Source: Sphingomonadaceae bacterium
GTDB lineage: Bacteria; Pseudomonadota; Alphaproteobacteria; Sphingomonadales; Sphingomonadaceae
Reading direction: 5' to 3'
Length of the DNA: 64,000 nucleotides
NCBI GenBank assembly: GCA_002863155.1
Contig: PKED01000051.1
Location: forward strand, 20,044-84,043
Shown here piece after piece: positions 40,262 through 53,057 of this stretch. Below the pieces are notes generated by a model. It was not told where the DNA came from. It did not search any database and worked only from the letters and a program-made list of their open reading frames with translations. Within the stretch, counting starts at the first letter, position 1; the number at the start of each line of letters is the position of its first letter. The translations under genes and the position numbers were made by a program.

Positions 40262-43015
40262 ATGCCTCATCTCTATCTGGTCGACGGCTCCGGCTATATT
40301 TTCCGCGCCTATCACCGGCTGCCCCCGCTCACCAACAAGCATGGCGAGCCTGTCGGCGCGGTCTATGGATACACCACGATGCTGTGGAAGCTCGCCGACG
40401 AGCTGCACAAGGCGGATGGTCCGACGCACATGGCGGTCATTCTCGACAAATCGAGCCATACCTTCCGCAACGACCTTTACGATCAGTATAAGGCGCACCG
40501 CCCGCCGCCGCCCGAGGATCTTGTTCCCCAATTCCCGATGATCCGCGACGCGACGCGCGCGTTCAGCCTGCCGTGCATCGAGACCGAGGGGCTGGAAGCG
40601 GACGACATCATCGCCTGTTATGCGAAGGCCGCGCTTGCCGAGGGCTGGTCGGTGACGATCGTGTCGTCCGACAAGGATCTGATGCAGCTGATCGAGCCGG
40701 GGCTCGACCTGTACGATACGATGAACAACCGGCGGCTGGGGCCGGAGCATGTATTGGAGAAGTTCGGGGTCGAGCCCGAGCGGCTGGGCGACGTGCTCGC
40801 GCTGATGGGCGACAGCGTCGACAATGTGCCCGGCGTGACCGGTGTCGGGCCAAAGACTGCCGCCAAGCTCATCCAGGAACATGGCGACCTCGAAGGCGTG
40901 CTGGCAGCGGCGCCCGCGATGAAGCCCGGGAAGCTGCGCGACAATCTGATCGAGCAGGCAGACAATGCGCGGCTGTCCAAGATATTGGTCACGCTGAAAT
41001 GCGACGTCGCACTGCCCGAGCCGCTCGAGGATCTGGAGCTCAAGGGCATTCCCGACGCGCCCTTGCGGGCGTTTCTGGAGCATCACGGCTTCAAGTCGCT
41101 GCTCGCCAAGCTTTCGGCCGTCGCCGACACGCCGGTCGCCGCACCGCGCGCCATCGAGCAGGAGGACGACCCGCCCTGCGATCTCGATGCATATCAGACC
41201 GTGATCGACGAGGACGCGCTCGATCGCTGGATTGCCGAGGCACAGGCTCAGGGCTTTGTCGCGATCGACACCGAAACGACCGGGATCGACGCCACCCGGG
41301 CCGAGCTCGTCGGCGTGAGCCTTGCGCTGGCGCCCAATCGCGCCTGCTACATCCCGCTGGCGCATGGCGGGACCGACATGTTCGCAGAGACGCCCGTCCA
41401 GATCGACAAGGCGGTGGCGCTTGCCAGGCTCAAGCCGCTGCTCGAGGACTTGGGCGTGCTCAAGATCGGCCATAATCTGAAATACGACATGATCGTGCTC
41501 GGGCGGCTCGGCATCGACGTCGCGCCGATCGATGACACGATCCTGATGAGCTTCGATCTCGACGCCGGACTGCACGGCCACGGCATGGATGAACTCGCGG
41601 CGACGCATCTTTCGCACCAGTGCATCGCGTTCAAGGACGTCGTCGGCACCGGCAAGAACCAGCGCGGCTTTGCCGAGATCGACCTGAAGACTGCGACGCG
41701 CTACGCGGCCGAGGATGCCGATGTGACGCTCCGGCTTTGGCGGCGCTTCAAGCCCCGGCTTCCGGCCGAAGGCGCGACGCGGGTCTATGAAATGGTCGAC
41801 CGCCCGCTGGCACCCGTGATCGCGCGAATGGAGCGGCACGGCATCATGGTCGATCGCGACCGGCTCGCGCAATTGTCGGGCGAATTCGCCGCGCAGATGG
41901 CGACGCTGGAAACCGAGATCCACGGCCTCGCCGGCGGCCCGTTCACGATCGGCAGCCCCAAGCAGCTTGGCGACGTGCTGTTCGAGCGGATGGGCATCAA
42001 GGGGGGGCGCAAGGGCAAGTCGGGCGTCTATTCGACCGACGTCACCGAGCTGGAAAAGATCGCCGCCGACAAGGCATCGCCAGGCGCCGTCATCGCCGCG
42101 CGCGTGCTCGACTGGCGCCAGCTGTCGAAGCTAAAATCGACCTATACCGATGCCCTGCAGGCACAGATCAACCCAGAGACGGGGCGCGTCCATACGAGCT
42201 ATTCGCTGACCGGCGCGCAGACCGGGCGACTGTCCTCGACCGACCCGAACCTCCAGAACATCCCGATTCGCACCGAAGTCGGGCGCCAGATCCGCGATGC
42301 GTTCGTGGCCGAACCCGGCAAGGTCCTGCTCGCCGCCGATTATTCGCAGATCGAACTGCGGCTCGCCGCGCACATGGCCGATGTGCCCGCTTTGCGCGAC
42401 GCCTTCGCGAGCGGCGCCGACATCCATTCGATGACCGCGCAGGAGCTGTTCGGCGAGGTCAACCGCGATACGCGCGGCCGCGCCAAGACGATCAACTTCG
42501 CGATTCTCTATGGCATCAGCCGCTGGGGGCTGGCCGGGCGGCTCGACGTCACCCCCGACGACGCGCAGGCGATGATCGACCGCTATTTCGAGCGTTTCCC
42601 CGGTATCAACCGCTATATCGCCGAGACCACGCAGCAGGCGCGCGAGCGTGGCTATACCGAAACGCTGTTTGGGCGAAAATGCTGGTTCCCACGCCTGAAA
42701 TCATCGGTCCAGCACGAGCGCCAGGGCGCCGAGCGCGCGGCGATCAACGCGCCGATCCAGGGCACCAGCGCCGATATCATCAAGCGCGCGATGGCCCGGA
42801 TGGAACCCGCACTTGCAGAAGCCGGCCTGCCCGACGTGCGGATGCTGCTCCAGGTCCATGACGAACTGGTGTTCGAACTCCCCGAAGGCGATGTGGTGGC
42901 GGCAACCGAGGTGATCGGGCGGGTGATGGCAACGGCCGCCGAACCCGCCATCACGCTTTCCGTGCCGCTCGGCGTGGAGGTCGGGACCGGCAAGAGCTGG
43001 GGCGCTGCGCATTGA
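40262..43015 (+). CDS. polA: DNA polymerase I
   Basis: 5'-3' exonuclease, 3'-5' exonuclease and polymerase domains; LLAADYSQIELRLAAHM, LLQVHDELVFELPE. Confidence 0.98.
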   Translation: MPHLYLVDGSGYIFRAYHRLPPLTNKHGEPVGAVYGYTTMLWKLADELHKADGPTHMAVILDKSSHTFRNDLYDQYKAHRPPPPEDLVPQFPMIRDATRAFSLPCIETEGLEADDIIACYAKAALAEGWSVTIVSSDKDLMQLIEPGLDLYDTMNNRRLGPEHVLEKFGVEPERLGDVLALMGDSVDNVPGVTGVGPKTAAKLIQEHGDLEGVLAAAPAMKPGKLRDNLIEQADNARLSKILVTLKCDVALPEPLEDLELKGIPDAPLRAFLEHHGFKSLLAKLSAVADTPVAAPRAIEQEDDPPCDLDAYQTVIDEDALDRWIAEAQAQGFVAIDTETTGIDATRAELVGVSLALAPNRACYIPLAHGGTDMFAETPVQIDKAVALARLKPLLEDLGVLKIGHNLKYDMIVLGRLGIDVAPIDDTILMSFDLDAGLHGHGMDELAATHLSHQCIAFKDVVGTGKNQRGFAEIDLKTATRYAAEDADVTLRLWRRFKPRLPAEGATRVYEMVDRPLAPVIARMERHGIMVDRDRLAQLSGEFAAQMATLETEIHGLAGGPFTIGSPKQLGDVLFERMGIKGGRKGKSGVYSTDVTELEKIAADKASPGAVIAARVLDWRQLSKLKSTYTDALQAQINPETGRVHTSYSLTGAQTGRLSSTDPNLQNIPIRTEVGRQIRDAFVAEPGKVLLAADYSQIELRLAAHMADVPALRDAFASGADIHSMTAQELFGEVNRDTRGRAKTINFAILYGISRWGLAGRLDVTPDDAQAMIDRYFERFPGINRYIAETTQQARERGYTETLFGRKCWFPRLKSSVQHERQGAERAAINAPIQGTSADIIKRAMARMEPALAEAGLPDVRMLLQVHDELVFELPEGDVVAATEVIGRVMATAAEPAITLSVPLGVEVGTGKSWGAAH

Positions 43016-44505
43016 CGGCGTCGGCTGAAACGCCGCCGGACGATATCGCAGCACTGGCCAAGGGCGGGCGCACCAATGTGCTCGGCTTTGCCCTGCGTCT
43101 GGCCGCGCGGGTGCCGTTCCTGTTCGTCGCGGGTCGGCTGTACGGCCCGGACACGGTCGGCAAATTCGCCCTCGCCGTGGTCGTCGTCGAGCTTGCCGCG
43201 CTGATCGCGACACTGGGGATGAAGCGCGGCCTTGCCCAGGCCCTGTCGACCACCGACCGTCCGCACGCGCATGTCGTCTGGGACGCGCTCGCCGTCGCAT
43301 TCTGCGCCTCAGTCGGCGCGACGCTGCTGCTGTTTGCCTTTCCGCATATCATGTACCGGGGCGACGCACCGCAGGGCGTGGCGCACTGGTTGCCGGCGAT
43401 CGTTGTTGCGATCGCATGGTCCGACATCAGCCTTGCCGCGCTTGCCTATCGCCACAATCTTCGCGCGACCGTGACGGCGCGCGCGGTGATCGAGCCCTGG
43501 ACGATCAGCATCGCCGCCGTGCCGCTCTGGTATCTGAATCCCGCCGACGGGCTCGAAATTTCATACATGCTGTCGATGCTCGCCGCGGTGATCGCTTCGC
43601 TGATCCCGTTCGTGCGCAGCTATGGCGCGCCGGCCGGGTGGAAGCCGCGACTGGCGACGATTGCCGCGCTCGCATGGCGCAACGTTCCGCTGGCGGGTGC
43701 CGATGCGATCGAATGGGCGACGCGCAACGTCGACCGCTTCATTCTCGGCCAGCTTTTTCCGCCCGCGATCGTCGGCATCTATTACATGGCGCAGCAGATC
43801 GCGTCGCTGCCCGGGCGGCTGAAGACGAGCTTCGACCCGATCCTCGGCCCGGTCATTACCCAGAGCCTGGCGAGCGGCGACCGGGCCGCTGTCGCCGCGC
43901 AGGTACGCCAGGTGAGTTTCTGGATCATGGCGGCGCAAGGCGGCCTCGCATTGATGGGCTCGATCCCGGGCAAGGCGGTGATGGGCACGATCGGCCCCCA
44001 ATTCGTCTATGGTACGGCGGCGCTCGCCTTCCTGCTGATCGCCGAGGTGCTGGCCGCGACCGCCTCGACCTGCGAAAGCGCGCTCGTCTATGTCGCACGC
44101 CACTGGAACCTGCTGATTTCAGGGGTGATGCTGGGCGTGCAGATCGCGCTCAGCTTTGGCCTGATCTTCCTGATGCGCAGTTGGGGGTGGCCCGACAATT
44201 ACCAGGCGGCGGGTCCGGCGATCGCGCTGATGGCGTCGCTGGCGCTGACATCGTTCATCAAGGCGCGCCTGTTGAAGACACTGCTCGGCGCACCGGTTTC
44301 GGGCTGGCGCTGGCAGCTTGCGGCGGCAGCGGGGGTCGCGATCATCGTCGGCTCGGCCTTCACGGCGCTCCCCCACAGCCTCGAATGGGCCGAGCTCGTC
44401 TTCGGCCTGCCGGCGATCGCCGCCAGCTATCTGTTCGTGATCTGGCGCCTGGCCTTCGGCCCGGAAGACCGCGCGCTGTTCCAGCGGATGCCGCGCCAGG
44501 ACTGA
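43012..44505 (+). CDS. Lipopolysaccharide biosynthesis/oligosaccharide flippase (MATE/MVF-like)
   Basis: Polytopic; [43 protein letters not shown]. Confidence 0.88.
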   Translation: MTASAETPPDDIAALAKGGRTNVLGFALRLAARVPFLFVAGRLYGPDTVGKFALAVVVVELAALIATLGMKRGLAQALSTTDRPHAHVVWDALAVAFCASVGATLLLFAFPHIMYRGDAPQGVAHWLPAIVVAIAWSDISLAALAYRHNLRATVTARAVIEPWTISIAAVPLWYLNPADGLEISYMLSMLAAVIASLIPFVRSYGAPAGWKPRLATIAALAWRNVPLAGADAIEWATRNVDRFILGQLFPPAIVGIYYMAQQIASLPGRLKTSFDPILGPVITQSLASGDRAAVAAQVRQVSFWIMAAQGGLALMGSIPGKAVMGTIGPQFVYGTAALAFLLIAEVLAATASTCESALVYVARHWNLLISGVMLGVQIALSFGLIFLMRSWGWPDNYQAAGPAIALMASLALTSFIKARLLKTLLGAPVSGWRWQLAAAAGVAIIVGSAFTALPHSLEWAELVFGLPAIAASYLFVIWRLAFGPEDRALFQRMPRQD

Positions 44506-44527
44506 CCCGTTCGCACGGACATTCCGG

Positions 44528-46099
44528 TCAATGCCGGAAGTGGCGCATGCCGGTGAAGAGCATCGCCAGCCCCGCCTCGTCGGCCGCTGCGATCACCTCG
44601 GCATCGCGGATCGATCCGCCGGGCTGGATCACCGCCGTCGCCCCCGCTTCCACCGCCGCCAACAAGCCGTCGGCAAAGGGGAAGAAGGCGTCGGAGGCGA
44701 CCGCCGACCCAATCGTGCGCGGCGTTGCCCAGCCCGCCTTGTCGGCGGCGTCGCGTGCTTTCCAGGCGGCAATCCGCGCCGATTCGAGCCGGTTCATCTG
44801 CCCCGCGCCGATCCCCGCGGTCGCACCGTCCTTGGCATAGACGATCGCGTTCGACTTGACGTGCTTGGCGACCTTCCACGCGAACAGCGCATCGCGCAGC
44901 TCGGCATCGGTCGGCGCGCGCTTCGTCACCAGCTTCAGATCGGCTTCGACGACCGCGCCATTGTCGCGGGTCTGGACCAGCCAGCCGCCGGTGATGGCGC
45001 GCACCTCGAAACTCGGCCGGGCGGGCTCGGGCAGCTCACCGGTCAACAGCAGACGGAGGTTTTTCTTGGCGGCGAACACCGCCAGCGCCGCTGCATCGGC
45101 ATCGGGGGCGACCACGACCTCGGTAAAGATGCCGCTGATCGCTTCGGCCGTTGCACGGTCGAGCGGGCGGTTGACCGCGATGATGCCGCCGAACGCCGAC
45201 ACGCTGTCGCAGGCAAGCGCCTCGGCATAGGCCGCCTCGATCGTTGCCGCGCTGGCGACGCCGCATGGATTGGCATGTTTGACGATGACGCAGGTCGGCT
45301 CGGCATGCTTGAATTCGCTCACCAGCGCGAGCGCGGCATCGGCGTCGTTATAATTGTTGTAGCTCAGCTCCTTGCCCTGCACCTGCCGGGCGTCGCCGAT
45401 CCCGCGCGCGGCCGGGCCGCGATGGTGGTAGAAAGCCGCGTGCTGATGCGGATTTTCGCCATAGCGCAGCGGCACCGGTCGTTCGAGGATGAACGGCAGT
45501 GTCGGCGGGAACATCGTTCCCTGATCGGCAAAGGCGAACCAGCTCGCGATCATGGCGTCATAGGCCGCCGTCGCCGCAAAGGCTTTCGCGGCCAGCAGCT
45601 TGCGCGTCTCCAGCGTCGTTTCGCCGCCGGCAACCAGCGCATAGTCGGCGGGATCGGTGACGATCGCGACAAAGGCGTGGTTCTTCGCGGCCGAGCGCAC
45701 CATCGATGGGCCGCCGATATCGATATTCTCGATCACATCGGCGCGGTCGGCGCCCTTCGCCACGGTCGCTTCGAACGGATAAAGATTGACGACGACGAGA
45801 TCGATCGCGCCGATGGCATGATCCGCCATCGCTTCCAGATGGGCCGGATCGTCACGCACCGCGAGCAGGCCGCCATGGACCTTCGGATGCAGCGTCTTGA
45901 CGCGCCCATCCATCATTTCGGGAAAATCGGTCAGATCGCTGATGTCGCGCACCGCAAGCCCGGCATCGCGCAGCGCCCGCGCCGTGCCACCGGTCGACAC
46001 GAGGTCGACTCCAGTCGCCGCAAGCGCGCGGCCCAGCTCGACGATGCCGGTCTTGTCTGAAACCGACAGCAGTGCCCGGGTGATCTTGATCGTCGTCAT
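44528..46099 (-). CDS. purH: Bifunctional AICAR formyltransferase/IMP cyclohydrolase PurH
   Basis: [74 protein letters not shown]. Confidence 0.98.
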   Translation of the reverse strand: MTTIKITRALLSVSDKTGIVELGRALAATGVDLVSTGGTARALRDAGLAVRDISDLTDFPEMMDGRVKTLHPKVHGGLLAVRDDPAHLEAMADHAIGAIDLVVVNLYPFEATVAKGADRADVIENIDIGGPSMVRSAAKNHAFVAIVTDPADYALVAGGETTLETRKLLAAKAFAATAAYDAMIASWFAFADQGTMFPPTLPFILERPVPLRYGENPHQHAAFYHHRGPAARGIGDARQVQGKELSYNNYNDADAALALVSEFKHAEPTCVIVKHANPCGVASAATIEAAYAEALACDSVSAFGGIIAVNRPLDRATAEAISGIFTEVVVAPDADAAALAVFAAKKNLRLLLTGELPEPARPSFEVRAITGGWLVQTRDNGAVVEADLKLVTKRAPTDAELRDALFAWKVAKHVKSNAIVYAKDGATAGIGAGQMNRLESARIAAWKARDAADKAGWATPRTIGSAVASDAFFPFADGLLAAVEAGATAVIQPGGSIRDAEVIAAADEAGLAMLFTGMRHFRH

Positions 46100-46136
46100 A
46101 AGGCTCCTCGCGCGGCGTCGGCGCCGCTCTGGCGTT

Positions 46137-47873
46137 TCAGCGCGCGCGCTTCAAGACCCAGCTGACGCTGGCGCCCCCGGGCGGCGCTTCGCCGCTGATC
46201 ACCAGTTGGCGGGTGGCGTGGGGTGCACCGGTACCATCGATCCACAGGCTGTCGTCGATGGCGAGCGCGCCGCCACGGCAGCGGAACTGCCACAAGGCGC
46301 CGCCGGGCACGCGCAGCAGCGCCGCCATCCCGTCGGTCGTCGGCGATGCCTCGACCCCCAGCCCGAGGTGAAACCGCACCGCGAACGGGGTCGTCGCGCG
46401 CTTTGCCCGGCGTCCGGCAGGCAGGAGCATGTCGTCGCCGCGCAGATCGCGCCCGTCGCTGCTCAGCACCAGCTGGCGGCGATGGATAAAGCCGAACCGG
46501 CGCGCATAGCCGTCATGGCTTGCCTCGATCCGGCTCGACGTCTCGCTTTCCTGGCGGGTGAGCTCGACTTCGCCAACGCCCTTGCCGAGCGTGCCGTCGC
46601 TGTGGATCGCGGTCGAATTGCTGTCGCCGACCACCAGCGTCGAATGGGCCGCGGTCGTGCGCAGCCCTTCGGCCAGTCGGCCGGCCAGCGCGAGGTCGAT
46701 CGCGCGCGCCCCGCCGCAATTGACGATCAGCCGCTGCGCGCCGTCCGAAAATTCGAACGCGAGCGTCGATCCGCACCCGCCCTCGATCAGTCGTGCGACC
46801 GGCGGCGGCGCGGCGTCCATGATCAGCACGCTGGTGCTCGCGCTCATCCGCTGATAGCCCCAGTCGCGGGCCTGGCGGAGCGGCCGCGTCCGCACGCCCG
46901 ACGCATCGATCACGGCCGCAAGCGCCTCGGGCGTCATCGGCCCGCCGCCCTGCCAGCTCGACAGCATCCGGTCCCCGTGCATCAGCGCGAGCAGGGGCGG
47001 CACCAGCCGGGCGATCGTTTCGCCGATAAAGGCGGGCGGATCGAGCCGCCGCGCGGCATAGCCTTCGCGCAGGACCGACAGCAGCGCGATCAGATCGAGC
47101 TGGGCGGCGGGCGAGCGCTGGACGCTGCCGCCATCGGGAAACACGCTGGCGGCAAGCGCGCGTTCGAGTGCCGCCTCGCCGCCCTGCTGGCGCGGTTCGC
47201 CGCCGGCGATCATCAGCCCGGCCATCGTGACGCCGCACCACGCCGCGACCCGCCCGGTGCCGGGCGGCAGCTTTTCGGCGCTGCGATCAAGGTGCCGGGC
47301 ACCGCGCGCGAGCGCATTGAGGACAGCCGAACGATAGACGAGATCGGCGCTCGACAGGATCAATGGCGCATGCGCCGACCAGAACAGGATACGCCGCCCG
47401 AGCAGATCGGCGCGCCATGCCGGGACCGACACCTGTTCGGCATGGCGGGCAAGCCAGGCGCGCATCAATTGTTCGGCGATCGGCGCGCCGCGTGCGCGGG
47501 TGGCGACACTCGACAAGTCGCGCAGCCAAGCAAAGCTGTGGAGATGCTCGGCGAAAGCCGGTGACCAGTCGGGCTTGGCAAAATCGATATCGGCGATCGC
47601 GCGCCGCTCGCCGCGCAGATCGACGCGCCCCTCAAGCAGCGCGTTGCCGCGCGCCGGATCGCCGAACACAGGATCGTCGGGGACCGCGACCAATTTCAGC
47701 GGATGCTTGCCGTTCAGCCGCAAACCGTGGAGCGGGGTGCGCCACGCCAGCCGATTGATGCGTTCGGCAAGCCGTTCGGCGAGCGACAGCCCTTTGTCGC
47801 CGCCGAGCCGGATCAGCCGCTTGCCCTGCTCGATGCCGTCGAGGAGCGTTTCGCGAGGATCGTGGTCAGCCAC
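46137..47873 (-). CDS. Heparinase II/III family protein
   Basis: Heparinase II/III-like C-terminal segment; [26 protein letters not shown]. Confidence 0.88.
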   Translation of the reverse strand: MADHDPRETLLDGIEQGKRLIRLGGDKGLSLAERLAERINRLAWRTPLHGLRLNGKHPLKLVAVPDDPVFGDPARGNALLEGRVDLRGERRAIADIDFAKPDWSPAFAEHLHSFAWLRDLSSVATRARGAPIAEQLMRAWLARHAEQVSVPAWRADLLGRRILFWSAHAPLILSSADLVYRSAVLNALARGARHLDRSAEKLPPGTGRVAAWCGVTMAGLMIAGGEPRQQGGEAALERALAASVFPDGGSVQRSPAAQLDLIALLSVLREGYAARRLDPPAFIGETIARLVPPLLALMHGDRMLSSWQGGGPMTPEALAAVIDASGVRTRPLRQARDWGYQRMSASTSVLIMDAAPPPVARLIEGGCGSTLAFEFSDGAQRLIVNCGGARAIDLALAGRLAEGLRTTAAHSTLVVGDSNSTAIHSDGTLGKGVGEVELTRQESETSSRIEASHDGYARRFGFIHRRQLVLSSDGRDLRGDDMLLPAGRRAKRATTPFAVRFHLGLGVEASPTTDGMAALLRVPGGALWQFRCRGGALAIDDSLWIDGTGAPHATRQLVISGEAPPGGASVSWVLKRAR

Positions 47874-48532
47874 TATCCCCTCAATGCCGCGATATTGGCG
47901 GCATAATGGGCCGGGCCGCCGCGAAATGCCGCCGTCCCCGCGACCAGTGCGTCGGCGCCCGCCTCGATACAGGCGCGTGCCGTTTCCGGATCGACGCCGC
48001 CATCGACCTCCAGATCGATCGGCTTGCCCAGCTTGTCGATCATCGCGCGGATCGCCGCGATTTTCCTGAGCTGCGACGTGATGAAGCTCTGCCCGCCAAA
48101 GCCGGGGTTGACGCTCATCACCAGCACCAGATCGACTTCCTCCAGCACATAGTCGAGCATCTTCGCCGGGGTGGCGGGATTGAGCACGACGCCCGCGCGC
48201 TTGCCGAGCGCCTTGATCCGCTGGATCGTGCGGTGCAGATGCGGTCCGGCCTCGGGATGGACGGTGATGGTGTCGGCGCCTGCGTCGGCAAACGCGTCGA
48301 GAAAGGCATCGACCGGCGAGATCATCAGATGCACGTCGAACGGCTTGGCGGTGTGCGGGCGAAGCGCCTTGATGACGGCAGGGCCGATCGTGATGTTGGG
48401 CACGAAATGCCCGTCCATCACATCGACATGGATCCAGTCGGCGCCCGCTGCGTCGATCGCCCGGACCTCGTCGGCCAGCCGCGCGAAATCTGCAGAAAGG
48501 ATCGACGGCGCAATGCGGACGGGCTGTGGCAT
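47873..48532 (-). CDS. rpe: Ribulose-phosphate 3-epimerase
   Basis: [46 protein letters not shown]. Confidence 0.98.
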   Translation of the reverse strand: MPQPVRIAPSILSADFARLADEVRAIDAAGADWIHVDVMDGHFVPNITIGPAVIKALRPHTAKPFDVHLMISPVDAFLDAFADAGADTITVHPEAGPHLHRTIQRIKALGKRAGVVLNPATPAKMLDYVLEEVDLVLVMSVNPGFGGQSFITSQLRKIAAIRAMIDKLGKPIDLEVDGGVDPETARACIEAGADALVAGTAAFRGGPAHYAANIAALRG

Positions 48533-48576
48533 GCCCGATTCTGTAGCATGACGGCCCGCGCCCGCAACCCGGCAGC

Positions 48577-49833
48577 TCAGGCGATTCGCATCATTCTTGC
48601 GATGAAGAACCCGTCGCACCCGCCGACTTCCGCAAGCGTACCGGGCAAGGTGCGCAGCCAGCCCTGCGACGCCGCGAGCATGCCCTCGGGAAGTTCGTCA
48701 GGCAGCACCCGGTCGATCGCATAATCGAGCCGCTGGCTGAGGAATCGGCCGATCTGCTCCTCCCCCTCCTCGGGTTCGAGCGAGCAGGTCGCGTACACCA
48801 GCAACCCGCCGAGGCGCACCCAGTCGGCGGCGCGGGCAAGCAGCCGCGCCTGCAGATCAGCCATCTCGGCGATGACGGTTGCGCGCACCCGGTGGAGTAC
48901 GTCGGGATGGCGGCGAAAGATGCCGGTCGCGCTGCACGGCGCGTCGAGCAGCAGCGCGTCGGCCGGGGCGTCCGGTTGCCAGTCGAACGCGTCCGCCGTC
49001 ACGACATCGGCCGTCAATCCGGTCCGCGCCAGATTGTCGCGAAGTCGCGCGACGCGACTCTTGGCGACGTCTATCGCGCTCACCTGCCACCCGGCAGCGG
49101 CGAGCTGGAGCGTCTTGCCACCCGGCGCCGCGCAAAGGTCGATCGCACGCGCATCCTCGCCGACCGGCCGGCCGATCAGCCGCGCCGGCAGCGACGCGGC
49201 AACGTCCTGCACCCACCACCGGCCGTCGCCAAAGCCATCGATATCGGGGACCGCGCCGCGATCGGCGAGCCGCAAATGGCCGGGCAGCAGGCTGACGCCG
49301 CCGATCCGCGCCGCCATTGTCTCGGTTTCGCCCGCATCGGCCAGCGTCAGGTCGAGCGCGGGCGGTTTTGCGAGCGCACGCGCCGCCTGGTCGAGCATTG
49401 CCGAGCCCCATGCCTGTTGCCAGCGATCGGCGGTCGCGGGCGGCAGTGATGGCAGCTCGGGAAGCACCGCCCCCTGCCGCATCAATGTTCCGAACACGCC
49501 GTGAACCAGCTTGCGCGGGCCGCCGTCGACAAGCGGCAGCACGGTCGAGATCGCGGCATGCCCCGGCGTTCCAAGCGCGAGCGCCTGAACGAGCGCGATC
49601 CGCAACGCCATCCGTGCCTTGGCGTCATCGGGCAGCGGGCGCTGCGTGGCCGAATCGATCAACGCATCAAGGTCGCCCAGCCGCCGCAGCACCTCGGCGG
49701 TAATGGCGTGGACCAGCGCGCGGTCATCGGCGCGGTCAAGCCCGCGCGTCGCACCCGGCAGGCCCGCCTCCAGGGGTTGCCCGCGCCGCAGCACGGCGTC
49801 GAGCAGCTTCAACGCCGCCAGCCGCGTCGCCAC
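48577..49833 (-). CDS. rsmB: 16S rRNA (cytosine-C5) methyltransferase, RsmB/NOL1 family; start inferred as GTG 49833
   Basis: [62 protein letters not shown]. Confidence 0.93.
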   Translation of the reverse strand: MATRLAALKLLDAVLRRGQPLEAGLPGATRGLDRADDRALVHAITAEVLRRLGDLDALIDSATQRPLPDDAKARMALRIALVQALALGTPGHAAISTVLPLVDGGPRKLVHGVFGTLMRQGAVLPELPSLPPATADRWQQAWGSAMLDQAARALAKPPALDLTLADAGETETMAARIGGVSLLPGHLRLADRGAVPDIDGFGDGRWWVQDVAASLPARLIGRPVGEDARAIDLCAAPGGKTLQLAAAGWQVSAIDVAKSRVARLRDNLARTGLTADVVTADAFDWQPDAPADALLLDAPCSATGIFRRHPDVLHRVRATVIAEMADLQARLLARAADWVRLGGLLVYATCSLEPEEGEEQIGRFLSQRLDYAIDRVLPDELPEGMLAASQGWLRTLPGTLAEVGGCDGFFIARMMRIA

Positions 49834-49905
49834 CCCAGCCCCAAGCCCCTCTTGCGCGTTCGTGCTCGAAATCCGATCTCTCCATTCGTCACAGGAGCCA
49901 AGACC

Positions 49906-50088
49906 ATGGGCCAGCGCCCCGATCATGTGAAGCCGCCAGCGCATCTTTCGCCCAATCCGCCGCTGCCAAGTCCGCAGCTGCCCGAACCATCGCCACGCCC
50001 CGCAGCTGACGCCGTGGACGATCCACTCGGGCTGAACCCCGTGCGCTATGGCGACTGGGAGCTCAAGGGGATCGCGGTCGACTTCTAG
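49906..50088 (+). CDS. DUF1674/SDHAF4-like succinate dehydrogenase assembly factor
   Basis: 60-aa protein ending in [26 protein letters not shown] acaggag upstream of ATG. Confidence 0.9.
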   Translation: MGQRPDHVKPPAHLSPNPPLPSPQLPEPSPRPAADAVDDPLGLNPVRYGDWELKGIAVDF

Positions 50089-51056
50089 GCTTCGCGGCGG
50101 GCGGGGCGCGCAAGCAGCCGGTCGATCACCGACGCGACCGGCGCGCCCGCCAGCAGATCGCACACGGCCGCCACGACCGGCATATCGACGCCCGCCGCTT
50201 CGGCGGCAGCCAGCAACACCGGCGCCGTAAAGGCTCCTTCCGCGACGCTGCGCTTGCCCGACAGCAGCGCCGCCGCCGATTGCCCCTGGCCGATGCCGAC
50301 GCCGAGCGCGAAATTGCGCGAACTGGTCGACGAACAGGTGAGTACGAGGTCGCCGAGCCCCGACAGCCCGGCCAGCGTCTCGGCGCGCCCACCGCGCGCC
50401 AGCCCGAACCGCGTCATTTCGGCAAAACCGCGCGCGATCAGCGCTGCTCGCGCATTCTGGCCGAGCGCCGCCCCCTCGACGACGCCGCAGGCGATCGCCA
50501 GTACATTCTTGACCGCGCCACCGATCTCCGCACCGACGACATCGGTCGACCGGTAGAGCCGGAAGCGCGGGCCCGACAGGCGATCGGCAAGCGCCGCCGC
50601 CAGCCCTTCATCGGCGCAGGCAAGCGTCAGCGCGGTCGGCAGGCCGCGTGCAACCTCTGCGGCAAAGCTCGGGCCCGACAGCACCGCGATCGGCGCAGCG
50701 GGCGCGACCTCGCCCGCGACTTCGCCCACCAAAAGCCGGGTGCCAGCCTCGATCCCCTTGGCGCACAGGATCAGCGGCGTGCCACCGACCGCCGCCTCGG
50801 CGAGCACCGCGCGGACATGCTGCGCAGGCGCGACCACCAGCAACGCGTCGCAGGCCGCGAGCGCGCCCAGGCTTCCGGTCGCGCGGATGGCGGGCGACAG
50901 CGCGATGCCCGGCAGGAAGGCGGGGTTGGCGTGCGCGCGATTGATCGCCGCCACGACGTCATCCTCGCGCGCCCAGAGCAACACCTCTCCATCGCGCGCG
51001 GCGACCTGCGCCAGCGCCGTGCCCCAGGCGCCGCCGCCGATGACGCCGATCTTCAT
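50085..51056 (-). CDS. gpsA: NAD(P)-dependent glycerol-3-phosphate dehydrogenase
   Basis: [73 protein letters not shown]. Confidence 0.97.
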   Translation of the reverse strand: MKIGVIGGGAWGTALAQVAARDGEVLLWAREDDVVAAINRAHANPAFLPGIALSPAIRATGSLGALAACDALLVVAPAQHVRAVLAEAAVGGTPLILCAKGIEAGTRLLVGEVAGEVAPAAPIAVLSGPSFAAEVARGLPTALTLACADEGLAAALADRLSGPRFRLYRSTDVVGAEIGGAVKNVLAIACGVVEGAALGQNARAALIARGFAEMTRFGLARGGRAETLAGLSGLGDLVLTCSSTSSRNFALGVGIGQGQSAAALLSGKRSVAEGAFTAPVLLAAAEAAGVDMPVVAAVCDLLAGAPVASVIDRLLARPARREA

Positions 51057-52087
51057 GCCTTCACGCCCGCGCCGCGCACCGACTCTGCCGTCGGGTCGAG
51101 CGGCCAGCGCGGGCGCGCGACGGTATCGAGCGGATCGCTGAACCCGGCCGCAAAGCGTTCGGCGCCTGCCCAGCCGATCATCGCGGCATTATCGGTACAC
51201 AACCATAGCGGCGGCGCGACGAAGCGCAGGCCATGCGCCTCGGCAAGCCCGCTGAGCGCGCCGCGCACCGCCTGATTGGCCGCAACGCCGCCTGCGACGA
51301 CGAGCGCGGTCGCGCCCTGTGCCCTGTCGATCGCCAGGCGGGTCCGGTCGATCAGGCAGTCGACCACCGCCGCCTGGAACGACGCAGCAATGTCTTCCAC
51401 CCGGTATTGCCCAGCGGCAGCGGCGCGCGCGACCGCGCTTTTCAGCCCGGCGAACGAGAAATGGGGCTCGGCCGAGCCTTTCAGAGGGCGTGGCAACGGG
51501 ACCGCCATGGCGTCACCATCGCGGGCTGCCCGTTCGACCGCCGGGCCGCCAGGAAAGCCCAAGCCGAGCAGCTTCGCGGTCTTGTCGAACGCTTCGCCTG
51601 CCGCATCGTCGATCGTCGTCGCCAGCCGCCGGTATTGCCCCACCCCCTCGACGAACAGCAGCTGGCAATGCCCGCCCGAGACGAGCAGCAGCAGATAGGG
51701 GAAGGCGAGTTCGGGATCGGCGAGCCGCGGGCTGAGCGCATGGCCTTCGAGATGATTGACCGCGATCAGCGGCTTTCCAGCCGCGTGCGCCAGCGCCTTG
51801 CCGGTCACCAGGCCGACCATGACGCCGCCGATCAAGCCCGGCCCGGCGGTCGCCGCGACCGCGTCGACATCGGCCAGCGTCGCCCCGGCCTCCGCCAGCG
51901 CTGCCTCGACCAGCGGAATCAGGATCTCGACATGCGCGCGCGCCGCGATTTCGGGGACGACGCCGCCATAGGGCCGATGCGCCGCTTCTTGGCCCGCAAG
52001 CTTGTGCGCGCGCACGACCCGCCCGGATGTGACGAGCGCGGCCGCCGTTTCGTCGCAGCTCGATTCAAGGCCGAGGATCAGGGCCAT
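51053..52087 (-). CDS. tsaD: tRNA N6-adenosine threonylcarbamoyltransferase TsaD
   Basis: [48 protein letters not shown]. Confidence 0.98.
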   Translation of the reverse strand: MALILGLESSCDETAAALVTSGRVVRAHKLAGQEAAHRPYGGVVPEIAARAHVEILIPLVEAALAEAGATLADVDAVAATAGPGLIGGVMVGLVTGKALAHAAGKPLIAVNHLEGHALSPRLADPELAFPYLLLLVSGGHCQLLFVEGVGQYRRLATTIDDAAGEAFDKTAKLLGLGFPGGPAVERAARDGDAMAVPLPRPLKGSAEPHFSFAGLKSAVARAAAAGQYRVEDIAASFQAAVVDCLIDRTRLAIDRAQGATALVVAGGVAANQAVRGALSGLAEAHGLRFVAPPLWLCTDNAAMIGWAGAERFAAGFSDPLDTVARPRWPLDPTAESVRGAGVKA

Positions 52088-52126
52088 GGCTTCCCTCTAG
52101 CCGGAAGGCACGGTAGCACAAGGGCG

Positions 52127-53038
52127 ATGACACGCTTTCGCCTCGGCACGCGCGGTTCGCCGCTCGCTCTCACCCAGGCGCGGATGGTCCGCGCCGCGCT
52201 TTCGGTCGCGCATGGCTGGACCGAGGAAGAGATCGAGATCGTCGTCATCAAGACGACCGGCGACATCGTCCAGGATCGTGCACTCGCCGAGATCGGCGGC
52301 AAGGCGTTGTGGACGAAGGAACTCGACCGGGCACTGCTGGCGGGCGAGATCGACTGCGCGGTCCATTCGATGAAGGATGTCGAGACGATCCGCCCGTCCG
52401 AGATCGCGATCGCGGCAATGCTGCCGCGTGCCGATGTGCGCGACCGGCTGATCGGCGCCGAATCGGTGGAGGCGTTGCGCGAGGGAGCGGTGATCGGCAC
52501 CAGCTCGCCGCGCCGGTCGGCCCAGCTGCGGCGGCTGCGTCCCGACCTGCGGATCGTGCTGCTTCGCGGCAATGTCGACACGCGCCTGGGCAAGGTCGCC
52601 TCGGGCGAAATCGATGCGACGCTGCTGGCGGCTGCCGGGCTCGACCGACTCGGGCGACCCGATATCGGCCATGCGATCGGGACTGACGTCATGCTGCCGG
52701 CCCCGGCGCAGGGCGCCGTCGGGATTGAGGCGCTTGTGGGGAGCGACGCCGAACGCCGGATCGCCGCGATCGGCGATCGCGCAACCATTGCCTGCGTCCG
52801 CGCCGAACGCGCACTGCTCGAGGCGCTGGGCGCGGATTGCCATTCGCCGATGGCGGCGCTTGCCGTGATCGACGGCGGCACGATCGAACTCCGTGCCGAA
52901 CTGCTTGCCGAGGACGGCAGCGACCACGTCACAGGGTCCGCCTCCGGCCCGGTCGGCGATACCGCCTTTGCCGCGGCGCTCGCCGCAGACCTGATCGGTC
53001 GCGCGCCGCCGGCGGTCGGCGCGCTGTTCGGCCAATGA
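52127..53038 (+). CDS. hemC: Hydroxymethylbilane synthase
   Basis: FRLGTRGSPLALTQARMV, VHSMKDVETIRP, GTSSPRRSAQLRRLRPDL. Confidence 0.98.
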   Translation: MTRFRLGTRGSPLALTQARMVRAALSVAHGWTEEEIEIVVIKTTGDIVQDRALAEIGGKALWTKELDRALLAGEIDCAVHSMKDVETIRPSEIAIAAMLPRADVRDRLIGAESVEALREGAVIGTSSPRRSAQLRRLRPDLRIVLLRGNVDTRLGKVASGEIDATLLAAAGLDRLGRPDIGHAIGTDVMLPAPAQGAVGIEALVGSDAERRIAAIGDRATIACVRAERALLEALGADCHSPMAALAVIDGGTIELRAELLAEDGSDHVTGSASGPVGDTAFAAALAADLIGRAPPAVGALFGQ

Positions 53039-53057
53039 GCGCGCAAGGGGCGCGGCG

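Noticed and set aside
40166-41923. 585-aa minus-strand ORF opposite polA
   Set aside because: Antisense shadow of DNA polymerase I
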